Assembly: GCA_902595515.1 (NCBI GenBank)
Contig: CACJQK010000006.1
Coordinates: forward strand, 1-61,959
DNA: 61,959 nt
Reading direction: 5' to 3'
DNA from: an uncultured SAR116 cluster alpha proteobacterium
GTDB taxonomy: Bacteria > Pseudomonadota > Alphaproteobacteria > Puniceispirillales > Marisalimonadaceae
The translations under genes were made by a program, and so were the position numbers. Below the pieces are notes generated by a model. That model was not told the origin of the DNA, did not search any database, and saw only the letters and a list, made by a program, of their open reading frames with translations. Shown one piece after another: positions 17,416 to 26,271 of the stretch (its first letter is position 1; every line of letters starts with the position of its first letter).

Positions 17416-18243
17416 TTGAACCACTTAGAAATTTTGAAAAAACTTCCCGAATTACAAATATTTAGTGATAAAGAATATAATTTAAACACATCTTTTAGGA
17501 TCAATAAATTTGATGATAATATACCAATTGTATTCTTGCATGGTTTTAACGGGAATAGCAAAAGTTGGGCTTTTCAATTTTTACATTTTAGAGATAAAAG
17601 GTCAGTAATTGCGATTGATGCACCTGGTTTTGGAAAATCAGATGCTGCGGATTTAAATATGTTTGAGATTGCAAAGCTAGTGAATAACTTACTAACAAAT
17701 TTAGGAATTAAGAAATTTGACTTAGTAGGTCACTCGATGGGTGGCATGTTAGCTCAAATTGTTTCAGCTGACTTTTCCGATAGTGTAAATAAATTAGTTT
17801 TGTCATGTACTCACAAAGGTTACGCATTACCGCCTCAGAGCCCTTTAAGGAAACCCTATAGTCAAAGACTTGAAGAAAGAAAAAAGTTGTCTAATGAAGA
17901 ATTTGGTAAATTAAGAATTAAAAAGATGTTGCCTGAATTGAAAGATAAAGAAATATTCAGTTTCTTGTCTATTATTAGTGAAGAAATTACAGAAGGTTCC
18001 ATAATGTCAGGTGGAATGGCTATGCAAACACTTGATACTTCAACTAGTTTGTTAAAAGTTAATCAACCATGTCTTATATTAAAAGGTTCAAAAGATATTG
18101 TTGTATCAAACGATCGTTCTAATAGATTACAACAATCATTACCTCATGCAAAAGTATTAGAGCTTTCAAATGTTGGCCACGCACCTTATTGTGAAAACTC
18201 ATCTGACTTTAACGAAGCTATAGAAACTTTTTTTAATTCATGA
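17416..18243 (+). CDS. Alpha/beta hydrolase
   Basis: 275-residue alpha/beta-hydrolase fold protein. The oxyanion-hole segment FLHGFNGNSKSW is near 42-53, the nucleophile elbow GHSMGG (Ser) near 107-112, a candidate acid in GSKDIVV near 225 and the catalytic His in VGHAPYCE near 256. It resembles enol-lactonase/MhpC-type esterases, but substrate is unknown. The start is TTG 17416 after AGGAGG, which supports this start clearly. Its stop overlaps the ATG of the following MFS gene, so they form one operon. Cytoplasmic, no signal peptide. Confidence 0.85.
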   Translation: MNHLEILKKLPELQIFSDKEYNLNTSFRINKFDDNIPIVFLHGFNGNSKSWAFQFLHFRDKRSVIAIDAPGFGKSDAADLNMFEIAKLVNNLLTNLGIKKFDLVGHSMGGMLAQIVSADFSDSVNKLVLSCTHKGYALPPQSPLRKPYSQRLEERKKLSNEEFGKLRIKKMLPELKDKEIFSFLSIISEEITEGSIMSGGMAMQTLDTSTSLLKVNQPCLILKGSKDIVVSNDRSNRLQQSLPHAKVLELSNVGHAPYCENSSDFNEAIETFFNS

Positions 18244-19442
18244 ATGCATTATCAAATAGATCATTTAGCTTATATTTTTTTAGTAATACGGTTTCTCTTT
18301 TTGGGCTTTGGATACAAAAAATTGGAGTTGGTTGGCTTACTTGGGAAATTACAGAATCTACATTTTGGACAAGTTTTGTAACTTTAGCTCTTATGGCACC
18401 TGCAGGAGTATTAGGACCATTTTTTGCTGTATTTGCGGAAAATTGGAACATGAGGGTAGCAAGTGTAATATTAAAAATATTAATGTTTTTAATTGGAATA
18501 TTAATTTGGTTCTTACAATATTTAGATCAACACACACTATTTACTTTAGCTTTTTTGTCTGTTTTACAAGGTTTATTAAGTGCTTGTTATCACCCTGTAA
18601 GATTAGTTTTTGTCTCTATTGTTGTTCCAAAAAATTTACTCTCTAGTGCTGTAGGTCTAAATTCTGCATCTTTTAATGGATCAAGAGTTGTTGGTCCTGC
18701 TTTTGCTGGAGGATTGATAGCTTTTTTTAATCTTGAAGTAACTTTTTTGATTGCTGCATTAACTTATCTTCCATTGATTCCAGTCTTAATTTATATGCCC
18801 TTAAGAACAAGGATTAAGAAAGAAGTTTTACAAGGAAATTTTTTTCATAGATTTTTGGAAGGTGGAAAATTTGCGTTAAGGACCCCCATTATTCTAAAAA
18901 GTTTATTTGTTGTTTTTGTAAGCGCCTTTTTTGTCAGAGGGATGCTTGAAATTCAACCAACAATTGCAGGAGAAATATTAAAACAAGGGAGTTTTGGATT
19001 ATCTTTAATTACAACTACTGCGGGTATTGGGGCCTTATTGGCGTCAATTTGGATAGGTTTTAGAAATAGTAATAAAAGTAAAATTGAAACTAAATTAGTA
19101 TCAATGTTAATGCTTGGTCTGATAATAAGCTGTATTATTGGCTTTATTTCAGAAGTTTATACAATGGCCATATTTTTTACATTAGTCGGTTTTACTACAA
19201 CGGCAGTTGGTATTGGAACTCAAACAATTATCCAATTAGAAGTAGAAGAAGTTTATAGGGCTAGAGTCTTAACTTGGTGGTCAAGTATTTCTTTTGGATC
19301 ATTAACAGTTGGAGGTATAATTTTAGGATTTGTGGGTGAATTCACTCCTTTAAGTAATGGTCTTATAATAATGCCAATTATTGGTTATTTCATATTTAAA
19401 TTGATTCTATACTTTAAATTTAAAAATAATTTATTTAATTGA
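18240..19442 (+). CDS. MFS transporter (EntS/MFS_3-like)
   Basis: 400-residue membrane protein with about 12 hydrophobic segments. N-terminal SNTVSLFGLWIQKIGVGWL and FNGSRVVGPAFAGGLI near 140-155 are typical of the MFS_3 group that includes the enterobactin exporter EntS. It is translationally coupled to the alpha/beta hydrolase, suggesting that the hydrolase product or substrate is moved by this carrier. Its end overlaps the convergent DMT gene by 12 nt. Direction and substrate are unknown. Confidence 0.85.
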   Translation: MNALSNRSFSLYFFSNTVSLFGLWIQKIGVGWLTWEITESTFWTSFVTLALMAPAGVLGPFFAVFAENWNMRVASVILKILMFLIGILIWFLQYLDQHTLFTLAFLSVLQGLLSACYHPVRLVFVSIVVPKNLLSSAVGLNSASFNGSRVVGPAFAGGLIAFFNLEVTFLIAALTYLPLIPVLIYMPLRTRIKKEVLQGNFFHRFLEGGKFALRTPIILKSLFVVFVSAFFVRGMLEIQPTIAGEILKQGSFGLSLITTTAGIGALLASIWIGFRNSNKSKIETKLVSMLMLGLIISCIIGFISEVYTMAIFFTLVGFTTTAVGIGTQTIIQLEVEEVYRARVLTWWSSISFGSLTVGGIILGFVGEFTPLSNGLIIMPIIGYFIFKLILYFKFKNNLFN

Positions 19443-20318
19443 TTTTATTTTAGCTTCTCTTTTAAAGATATATATACCTGAAATTGTTATAATAAATCCC
19501 CCTACAATTGTAGAAATTATTGGATACGAGTTCCATATCAAGTAATCAAAAATAATTGCCCATACAATTCCTGTATAATTAAATGGACTTACAATTGAAG
19601 CAGGTGCTTTTTGTAATGCGTAAGTCATTAACAATTGTGTTAAAAAAGCTGATACACCTAGTCCAATAAATAATAAAATAACTCTTAATGAAGGTTCTTT
19701 CCACAAAAATGGTTGAAAAAAAGAAGTTAGAATAAAACTCACTAACATAAAGTAAAAGACTGTTTTTACAGGATGTTCAGTTGTCCCTAGTAATCTTAAA
19801 AAAATAATAGTAGTAGACCACATTAAAGTGCCTATTAAGGCATAAATTGAAGCAATAGCTATGGAGCCAGTAGGGTTTATTGCAATTACTACCCCACCAA
19901 ATCCAATTAAAATGGCCAACCATCTTCGCCACCCTATTATTTCGTTGAGAAAGATTATTGCAAAAATACATGAAAAAATTGGTACTGCTTGAGATATTAC
20001 TGTAACATCTGCAACAGGCAATCTTTGAAAGGCTAAAAAAAACATTATGTTCCCAGTAAGTCCCGCTAAGCTTCTAAAGAAATGAAGATAAGGCTTATTT
20101 GTTTTTAAAAATTTTATGCCTCCTAGCTTGTAAATTAGAGGTAATAAAAGAATTATTACAACCATGGCTCTTGCAAATGTAATCTGTACAGCATGGTATT
20201 CAATACCTACTAATTTAGCTTGAACGCTCATAATAGTTACGCAAAATACAGCCAAAATCATTGCTAGGATGGCTTTAAAATTATCAGAAGTATTTTTATA
20301 AATGGTTACTAAATTCAA
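19431..20318 (-). CDS. EamA/DMT-family transporter
   Basis: 295 residues with about ten hydrophobic segments forming two EamA repeats; the first contains MSVQAKLVGIEYHAVQI and FARAMVV, the second GTLMWSTTIIFLRLLG. These are drug/metabolite superfamily permeases, often exporters of amino acids or metabolites. It lies 5 nt downstream of an MFS gene on the same strand, probably last in a five-gene operon that runs from 23407 down. Substrate unknown. Confidence 0.85.
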   Translation of the reverse strand: MNLVTIYKNTSDNFKAILAMILAVFCVTIMSVQAKLVGIEYHAVQITFARAMVVIILLLPLIYKLGGIKFLKTNKPYLHFFRSLAGLTGNIMFFLAFQRLPVADVTVISQAVPIFSCIFAIIFLNEIIGWRRWLAILIGFGGVVIAINPTGSIAIASIYALIGTLMWSTTIIFLRLLGTTEHPVKTVFYFMLVSFILTSFFQPFLWKEPSLRVILLFIGLGVSAFLTQLLMTYALQKAPASIVSPFNYTGIVWAIIFDYLIWNSYPIISTIVGGFIITISGIYIFKREAKIKSIK

Positions 20319-20323
20319 TTAAT

Positions 20324-21601
20324 TTATTTCTTCATTTCTGTAAGTTTTTTACTTTCTCTTAAAAAGAAAAAACATAAAAATGCTGAGAGAAAAGGATATA
20401 ATGCAGAAAGTCTTATAGTTGTAATTAAGTCATAACCAAGATCCATTGATATTGCGAACGGCATTGCGCCAATTGATGCCCCTACAACTAATATCATTTG
20501 ACCTGTGCCTTGAATACTACCAACATGTAATCTTCCAAAATACCTTGGCCAGATATAGCCAAATAAAGATAAATTAAATCCATTATTAATTCCAAAAATG
20601 ATCGCATAAATCATGGAAAAGGTAGTATCACGTGCAAAGGTTATGGATAATAGTGAAGCCGTGGTTATAAATAACGCAACTCCAATAATATTATGAGTTT
20701 CAAATCTGTCTAAAATTTTACCTGCAATAGGAATAAAGATAATCATCGAAACCATTGTTGGTATGAATAAAGCAGCTGCAGTGCTACTCGCCATTCCAAA
20801 GTATTGACTTAAAATTGTAACTTGAAAAAAATGAAGCGCAGTTACTAATGAAGATATAGAAAAAAATGAGAATGCAAGTATGTAGAAGCTTTTTTCCTTT
20901 AGGGCTTCTTCAAGATTGAGACCAAAAATTTTTTCATTATTTTTACTCTTTTTATTATTTTCTAAAATTCCATCTGGTTTAATGCTTACATCTTCAGGTT
21001 TATCTATTGCTAAGAAAATTAATGATGGTAACATGATCAACCATGTAGACAAACCTAGAATAACCCATGCCATTCTCCATCCATAATTTGTAATTAAAAA
21101 GTCAGAGATATATGGATGTAAACCCATGGAAATAGCAAACCCTAAACCCATTAATCCAAGTGCAAACCCTCTTTTCTTATCAAACCACTGAGTTATAATA
21201 TTCGCAGAACCAAGCATTAGAGAGCCTTGCCCAAAAAATCTTAAAAATCCAAATGCGATGGCCAACATTAGAAAGTTTGATGCAGCTCCAAAAATCATAC
21301 ATCCAATTCCAAGGAGTACGACGGTATATATTAAAATTTTTCTTGGTCCGTATTTGTCAACTAATTTTCCCATTTTTGGCAATAGAAAAGCAGCAAATAA
21401 AGTTGCTATCATATAAGCAGTAGTAATTGATGTACTGGAAATTTTAAGATCTTGAGATATTACTGGTATAAAAGGACTAAAGGTATGAGATTGTCCTGCA
21501 CCACTCGTAAAAATACCAAGACTCCCGATTCCAACAATTACCCAGCCGTAGAAGAATTTATCTTTTGTAGCTTCGAAAAATTTTTTGTTAACAAGAAACA
21601 T
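20324..21601 (-). CDS. MFS transporter, oxalate/formate or monocarboxylate type
   Basis: 425 residues with two sets of six hydrophobic segments. FYGWVIVGIGSLGIFTSGAG and the loop GKLVDKYGPRKILI (the MFS A motif, near 75-88) place it in the OFA/monocarboxylate-porter-like MFS group. SANIITQWFDKKRGFALGL near 127-145 is the second conserved loop of that group. Located between a DMT transporter and a DUF1932 dehydrogenase, it may import a carboxylate for the dehydrogenase. That role is inference. Confidence 0.85.
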   Translation of the reverse strand: MFLVNKKFFEATKDKFFYGWVIVGIGSLGIFTSGAGQSHTFSPFIPVISQDLKISSTSITTAYMIATLFAAFLLPKMGKLVDKYGPRKILIYTVVLLGIGCMIFGAASNFLMLAIAFGFLRFFGQGSLMLGSANIITQWFDKKRGFALGLMGLGFAISMGLHPYISDFLITNYGWRMAWVILGLSTWLIMLPSLIFLAIDKPEDVSIKPDGILENNKKSKNNEKIFGLNLEEALKEKSFYILAFSFFSISSLVTALHFFQVTILSQYFGMASSTAAALFIPTMVSMIIFIPIAGKILDRFETHNIIGVALFITTASLLSITFARDTTFSMIYAIIFGINNGFNLSLFGYIWPRYFGRLHVGSIQGTGQMILVVGASIGAMPFAISMDLGYDLITTIRLSALYPFLSAFLCFFFLRESKKLTEMKK

Positions 21602-21650
21602 GTTAATGATTTACTTCATTTGTTAACTAATTTACAAGTGTTTTTATATT

Positions 21651-22532
21651 TTATTTTTTTATTGCATTTACATACATATCAAGTACATCATTCAAAGATC
21701 TTGTTTCATCGACTGTTTCTCTAGTCTCTCTAGCAATTGGTGTTTTATTTGCTAGTGACATTATATCGGCTGCACCTTCGTGAAATTTTGAGGTAACTCC
21801 AGCATCAGAAAAAGTATTAGCAATTTCAAACATTTCTCCTTCCCATCTTGCTGCATCAAGAGGAATTCTTGGAACCATCCTTTCCATTGCTGATAATATA
21901 TCAGGTTTGCTATATTCCAATTCAGCAAAATATTCAGAAGTAAGACCTAGTTTATGAGCAGTTGTCAAAACTGCTGCATGAAGTGCAAAAGTTCCTTTTG
22001 TTGCACTGGCATAAACCATTTTCATTGCAGAAGCTTTACCTATTTCTAAACCTAAATCTTTTATGATAAATCCTTTTTTGTGGAGTAATTTAACTGGTTG
22101 AGTATTAGGTCCAGATATATACAACCTTGTTTGTCCATTTTCTACAATTGGATTGAACCCAATGATACCACCATCTATAAAATTACAAAACTTAGAGGAT
22201 ATTGAATCATTGATTTTTAATGCTGTTTCAGGAGATACAGCATTGCAATCAACATAAGTAATGTGTTTTTCTTTTTTTAAAATTACATCGTTGACTATTT
22301 TAGCTTGTTGAAGAGCAAATTCAGGAGGCAGTATTGATAATATAATATCAGAATTTTTAACTACATTTTCAATCGTACCTAAATCTTCAAAACCGGACAA
22401 TTCAGCCAGTTTTTTAGTTCTAATACTTCTCTGACTTAAACAAGTTACAATTCTAAGATTATTATTTTTAAATGCTTTTCCGCATCCATGGCCCATATCT
22501 CCAGGCATTAATATTGCAATTGTTTTTGACAT
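21651..22532 (-). CDS. NAD(P)-dependent dehydrogenase with DUF1932 C-terminal domain
   Basis: 293-residue protein related to 3-hydroxyisobutyrate/6-phosphogluconate dehydrogenases. The dinucleotide motif is LMPGDMGHGCG near residues 7-18. The C-terminal half carries the DUF1932 signature around GKASAMKMVYASATKG near 178-193, whose Lys corresponds to the catalytic Lys of beta-hydroxyacid dehydrogenases. Substrates for DUF1932 proteins are poorly known. It lies 20 nt downstream of the rhodanese gene and 49 nt upstream of the MFS carrier on the same strand, so co-transcription is likely. Confidence 0.82.
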   Translation of the reverse strand: MSKTIAILMPGDMGHGCGKAFKNNNLRIVTCLSQRSIRTKKLAELSGFEDLGTIENVVKNSDIILSILPPEFALQQAKIVNDVILKKEKHITYVDCNAVSPETALKINDSISSKFCNFIDGGIIGFNPIVENGQTRLYISGPNTQPVKLLHKKGFIIKDLGLEIGKASAMKMVYASATKGTFALHAAVLTTAHKLGLTSEYFAELEYSKPDILSAMERMVPRIPLDAARWEGEMFEIANTFSDAGVTSKFHEGAADIMSLANKTPIARETRETVDETRSLNDVLDMYVNAIKK

Positions 22533-22552
22533 AAAATTTTAAAATAAATGTT

Positions 22553-22930
22553 TTAGTACTTTTTCATTGGGCCACCATTTTTTTCCCAATCTGGAATCCC
22601 TCCTACATTAAGAACATTTTTATACCCCATTTCTATAAGTGTCTTACCAGTTAACGCAGCCTGGCCGCCAACTCCACAGATAAGTATTATTTCCGCATCT
22701 TTTTTAAGGTTATTATTGTAGAGTGGAGTTGCCTCATCAGCGACAAACTCAATTAGGCCTCTTGGAATTTCTAGACCATCTAAAATTGTTCCTGTTTTTT
22801 TAATATCAGAACTATCTCGTACATCTATAAAAATTGCTGATTTTGATTTATGCTTTTCAATTGCTTCCTTTACGTCAATTTTTTTCACAACTTCGTTAGC
22901 TTCTTGAAGGTAGTCTTTTGCTGTTTTCAT
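22553..22930 (-). CDS. Rhodanese-like domain protein
   Basis: 125-residue single rhodanese domain. FIDVRDSSDIKKTG near 31-44 is the N-terminal CDC25/rhodanese motif and the active-site loop is ICGVGGQAALTGK, with Cys followed by a Gly-rich loop rather than the common CRSGxR. The ATG at 22930 is chosen over the upstream GTG (22942) because GGAG sits at proper spacing before it. Single-domain rhodaneses transfer sulfane sulfur to thiols or cyanide. Its place in an operon with a DUF4864 protein and a dehydrogenase does not define its acceptor. Confidence 0.88.
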   Translation of the reverse strand: MKTAKDYLQEANEVVKKIDVKEAIEKHKSKSAIFIDVRDSSDIKKTGTILDGLEIPRGLIEFVADEATPLYNNNLKKDAEIILICGVGGQAALTGKTLIEMGYKNVLNVGGIPDWEKNGGPMKKY

Positions 22931-22948
22931 ATTTTTCTCCACTTTATT

Positions 22949-23407
22949 TTAGTTCAACTGCCCTATAAATTGTGGTTGTGTAACCGCAGTCGTCATCCAA
23001 CAATTTTTGCAATCTTTACTTACAGATGCTTTTTCTAAAAGCCATGTTAAATTGTAGCGTTTATTATCGTATGCGTCTACATTAACTGAATACGCAGCTT
23101 TGTTTTTATTTTCTTCGATTAATTTAATTTTGAATTTAGTTGAATTTAACAATATTTTATAAGATGTATCAGAAATCATTTTTTTGAAATTACCAAATGG
23201 TCCTGTATATCTCTTATTTTCTGGATGTGCAAACAGCCAACATTGGTAAATGCCAGAATTATTTTTAATTGAGTTTGTCTGAAGGGAGCTCATTTGAAGT
23301 TCAACAACTTCCACTGACGAAAATAAATCATTTGGCAAAACGTCGCTAATAGCTTTATTTATGTTGATTAAAACAAAAATAAAAGAAGAAATAAGAAATA
23401 ATCGCAT
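22949..23407 (-). CDS. DUF4864 family exported protein
   Basis: 152 residues with a signal peptide (about 1-21, ending near ISDV). The segment IYQCWLFAHPENKRYTGP near 53-70 and the C-terminal DCKNCWMTTAV match DUF4864, an alphaproteobacterial family of unknown function. Three cysteines in the mature part could form a disulfide. It is the first gene of the minus-strand run toward the rhodanese and diverges from the TPR protein with 68 nt between. No function is assignable. Confidence 0.78.
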   Translation of the reverse strand: MRLFLISSFIFVLININKAISDVLPNDLFSSVEVVELQMSSLQTNSIKNNSGIYQCWLFAHPENKRYTGPFGNFKKMISDTSYKILLNSTKFKIKLIEENKNKAAYSVNVDAYDNKRYNLTWLLEKASVSKDCKNCWMTTAVTQPQFIGQLN

Positions 23408-23475
23408 GTTTATCCTAGAAAAATTTAATGTAGTTTATATATAAGGCTATATTTCTTAAATTAAATGGAGCACTA

Positions 23476-23976
23476 ATGTTTTATCAAAACTTTTTCAAAA
23501 AATTCATAAAATTTTTTACAATAATTTCTTTAAGTCAATTACTAGTGGTATCCTCCTTTGCTGCTGGAGGAGGTGGAGATGACAGTAAAAAGATGGATGT
23601 TAAATCAAATTATTACTACAAAGCGGTTAAATTAATTAATAAAAAATCATATGAAGCCGCTATAGATAATCTTCTTAAGGCTGAAAAAACCAATAAAAAA
23701 GATGCAGACATATATAATTATCTAGGGTTCTCATATAGAAAAATGGGTAATCTTGATAAAGCTGCCCAATATTATGATAAAGCTCTTAAAATTTCTCCAA
23801 AGCACAAGGGTGCTCTTGAATATCAAGGAGAAATGTTTCTTACTCAAGGAAATTTGAAAAAAGCCGAAGCTAATCTAAAAAAACTCAAAAAAATATGTTT
23901 TCTTGGGTGTAAAGAAGAAAAAATGTTAAAAGAATCAATAATGAAGTATAATAAGGGTCAGAAGAGCTCATATTAA
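23476..23976 (+). CDS. Exported TPR-repeat protein
   Basis: 166 residues. A hydrophobic N-terminus to about residue 30 (VVSSFAAGGGGDD) acts as signal peptide or anchor. TPR repeats follow from about 46 to 145, seen in YYKAVKLINKKSYEAAIDNL and DIYNYLGFSYRKMGNLDKAA and a third repeat with EYQGEMFLTQGNL. The C-terminal KICFLGCKEE motif with two cysteines recurs in alphaproteobacterial TPR proteins of this size. It probably acts as a periplasmic scaffold; partners are unknown. 31 nt separate it from the CoA-transferase genes, with a GGGAGA site between. Confidence 0.82.
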   Translation: MFYQNFFKKFIKFFTIISLSQLLVVSSFAAGGGGDDSKKMDVKSNYYYKAVKLINKKSYEAAIDNLLKAEKTNKKDADIYNYLGFSYRKMGNLDKAAQYYDKALKISPKHKGALEYQGEMFLTQGNLKKAEANLKKLKKICFLGCKEEKMLKESIMKYNKGQKSSY

Positions 23977-24007
23977 ACATTATATCTTAAATAAGGGAGA
24001 ATATATA

Positions 24008-24829
24008 ATGAAACAATTTGATGAATTATCTCTCTTAGAAATTGTTGATGAAGTTAAAGATGGAGATTTGATTGGAATTCCAGCAGACTATTCTGGAGTT
24101 CCAATGATGTTCACAAAAGAACTCATAAAAAAGGGTGTAAAGGACTTAAAACTATACTGCCTTCCTTTGACCACTATACAAGGTGATATGTTAATTGGGA
24201 GCGGATGTGTTTCTGAGATTGAAGCAGCGGCCGTAACTTTGGGTGAATTTGGTTTGGCACCTAGATTTTCAGAAGCTGTTGAAGCAGGTCATATATTAAT
24301 CAAAGATTCCACATGCCCAGCATTGCACGCGCAACTCCAAGCTACTGAAAAATCTGTTCCATTTATGCCTCTTAGAGGGGTAATTGGCTCTGACATACAA
24401 AAATATAGAAAAGATTGGCAAGTAATTGAAAATCCTATGAAATGTTCAGGTCACAAGAATGAACCAATTTTGTTACTTCCTGCAGTCCAGTTGGATGTAT
24501 TAATATTTCATGCACCTTGTGTGGATAAAAATGGAAATATTCAAATTGGGAGAAGACGGGAATTAGCAACTCTTACACATGCCTCAAAAAAAGTATTTGT
24601 GACAACTGAACAAATTCTGGATATTGATTTTTTTGATAACGAATTATCTGCTGCAACCTGTTTGCCAGCATTATATGTTGATGGAATATCGGTTGTTGAA
24701 AATGGAGCGTGGCCTTGTGCGTTACCTGGTATTTATGGTCAAGATAATGATGAAATCAAAAAGTACTCTATTGCTGCAAAGACACAAAAAGGCTTTGAGG
24801 AATATATGCAAAATTACTTATTTAATTAA
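24008..24829 (+). CDS. CoA-transferase subunit A (glutaconate CoA-transferase-like)
   Basis: 273-residue family I CoA-transferase alpha-type subunit. Characteristic stretches are GLAPRFSEAVEAG near 81-93, PFMPLRGVIGSDI near 117-129 and DVLIFHAPCVDKNGNIQIG with RRRELATL near 165-195. It pairs with the downstream gene, 17 nt away, to move CoA between carboxylic acids. No other acyl-CoA enzyme lies next to it, so the acid is unknown. Family is well supported, substrate is not. Confidence 0.85.
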   Translation: MKQFDELSLLEIVDEVKDGDLIGIPADYSGVPMMFTKELIKKGVKDLKLYCLPLTTIQGDMLIGSGCVSEIEAAAVTLGEFGLAPRFSEAVEAGHILIKDSTCPALHAQLQATEKSVPFMPLRGVIGSDIQKYRKDWQVIENPMKCSGHKNEPILLLPAVQLDVLIFHAPCVDKNGNIQIGRRRELATLTHASKKVFVTTEQILDIDFFDNELSAATCLPALYVDGISVVENGAWPCALPGIYGQDNDEIKKYSIAAKTQKGFEEYMQNYLFN

Positions 24830-24846
24830 TTTAAAGGTTTAATTTT

Positions 24847-25584
24847 TTGATTGAACTTAAGAGAGAAGAGTTATTAATAAGTCAATTAGCTGATTTACTG
24901 GTAAATGATAAGCATATAGCCGTTGGTGCTGCATCACCAATTCCAGGTGCCGCGGCTTTGCTAGCAAAAGAAGAAGCTAAACTTCAAAACAATAGAATTA
25001 GGGTTACAATATTACATTCTAATAAATATAATAATTTCACTGATGGTGCTAGAGAACTTTTTGATTGCGCTGCTCAAGGTAGAATAGATACTTTCTTTCT
25101 AGGAGGTGTTCAAATTGATGGCGAAGCTAATATAAATTTAGTAGGTACTGGAAATTATACAAAAATACAAAAAAGATTCCCAGGCTCATTTGGATCTGCT
25201 TTGATGTATTTTGTAGTTCCACAAATTATTTTATTTAGAGAAGAACATTCACCAAGAACTTTAGTTGACAAAGTAGACTTTATTTCTGCGCCTGGATTTT
25301 CTGATGTGAATATCTACAGACCTGGAGGACCAAAATTTCTATTAACGAATAGAGCTCTATTCAAATTTAATAAACAAAAGAAACGTTTCTGTCTTTTAAA
25401 AATTCATAATAATGAAAGCATAGAAAATATAATTAAACTTACAGGATTTAAATTTGACGTTGATGATAAAATAACAAATATGTCTATCCCAGATCAAACA
25501 CGTGTAGATATCTTAAGAAATAAGATTTCTTATATGGTCTCAGAATTTTATCCAGAGTTTGCCGATAGGATTTGGGGTATTTAA
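24847..25584 (+). CDS. CoA-transferase subunit B (glutaconate CoA-transferase-like)
   Basis: 245 residues, partner of the preceding subunit. GAASPIPGAAALLAKEEAKL near 27-46 and FFLGGVQIDGEANINLVGTG near 84-103 are typical for the beta-type subunit of the same CoA-transferase family, and RPGGPKFLLTNRALF lies near 162-176. Translation begins at TTG 24847 after AAAGG. Usually a Glu of the beta subunit carries the CoA thioester intermediate, but I cannot align it confidently here. Followed by a VTT membrane protein after 6 nt. Confidence 0.84.
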   Translation: MIELKREELLISQLADLLVNDKHIAVGAASPIPGAAALLAKEEAKLQNNRIRVTILHSNKYNNFTDGARELFDCAAQGRIDTFFLGGVQIDGEANINLVGTGNYTKIQKRFPGSFGSALMYFVVPQIILFREEHSPRTLVDKVDFISAPGFSDVNIYRPGGPKFLLTNRALFKFNKQKKRFCLLKIHNNESIENIIKLTGFKFDVDDKITNMSIPDQTRVDILRNKISYMVSEFYPEFADRIWGI

Positions 25585-25590
25585 CTCATA

Positions 25591-26271
25591 ATGAGAAGAC
25601 CTGTATTATTACTATTTATTTTAATTAGTACTTTTTTACTATCTTACATTCATCTTCAAGAAATATTCAATTTAGATAAATTCAAGGAACATCTCACATT
25701 TCTGAAAACATGGGTTAATGAAGAAATTTATATATCAAGAATTTTATTTTTTACTTTATATGTAATATTTTCAGGTTTGTCTTTCCCTGTTGTCCCTACT
25801 ATTTTGACCATTGCAGCTGGAGCCTTGTTTGGAGTTATTGAAGGTGTAATTATAGTTTCCTTTGCCTCTACGGTTGGGGCATGTATTTGTTTTCTATTAT
25901 CGAGATATCTTTTAAAAGATTTCATTAATAATAAATTTGAAAAAACAAAAATCATTATAGACAATAAATTTAGCAAAAATGGTATTTATTATCTTTTAAG
26001 TCTTAGATTGATACCTACTATTTCGTTTGTATTAATAAATTTAATTATGGGAGTGTTACCTATTTCGCTTTTTAGGTTTTACTATATAAGTCAATTAGGA
26101 ATGCTTCCTGCAACAGTGATTTATGTAAATGCTGGCTCAGAAATTTCGAAAGTTAATAGCATTAATGACATTATGTCATTTACTCTTATAGTAAGTTTTA
26201 CATTAGTAGCTATTCTTCCAATTTTGATAAAGTTTTTAATGAACTATTTTACCAAGCTAAATAATATTTAA
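25591..26271 (+). CDS. VTT-domain membrane protein (TVP38/TMEM64 family)
   Basis: 226 residues with about five to six hydrophobic segments. The SNARE-associated/VTT core is seen as [20 protein letters not shown] near 57-76 and [20 protein letters not shown] near 132-151, with [12 protein letters not shown] near 165. Members of this family resemble DedA proteins and are thought to take part in membrane lipid or ion homeostasis. The stop codon shares the TTAA at 26268-26271 with the stop of the convergent acetyl-CoA synthetase gene. Confidence 0.85.
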   Translation: MRRPVLLLFILISTFLLSYIHLQEIFNLDKFKEHLTFLKTWVNEEIYISRILFFTLYVIFSGLSFPVVPTILTIAAGALFGVIEGVIIVSFASTVGACICFLLSRYLLKDFINNKFEKTKIIIDNKFSKNGIYYLLSLRLIPTISFVLINLIMGVLPISLFRFYYISQLGMLPATVIYVNAGSEISKVNSINDIMSFTLIVSFTLVAILPILIKFLMNYFTKLNNI

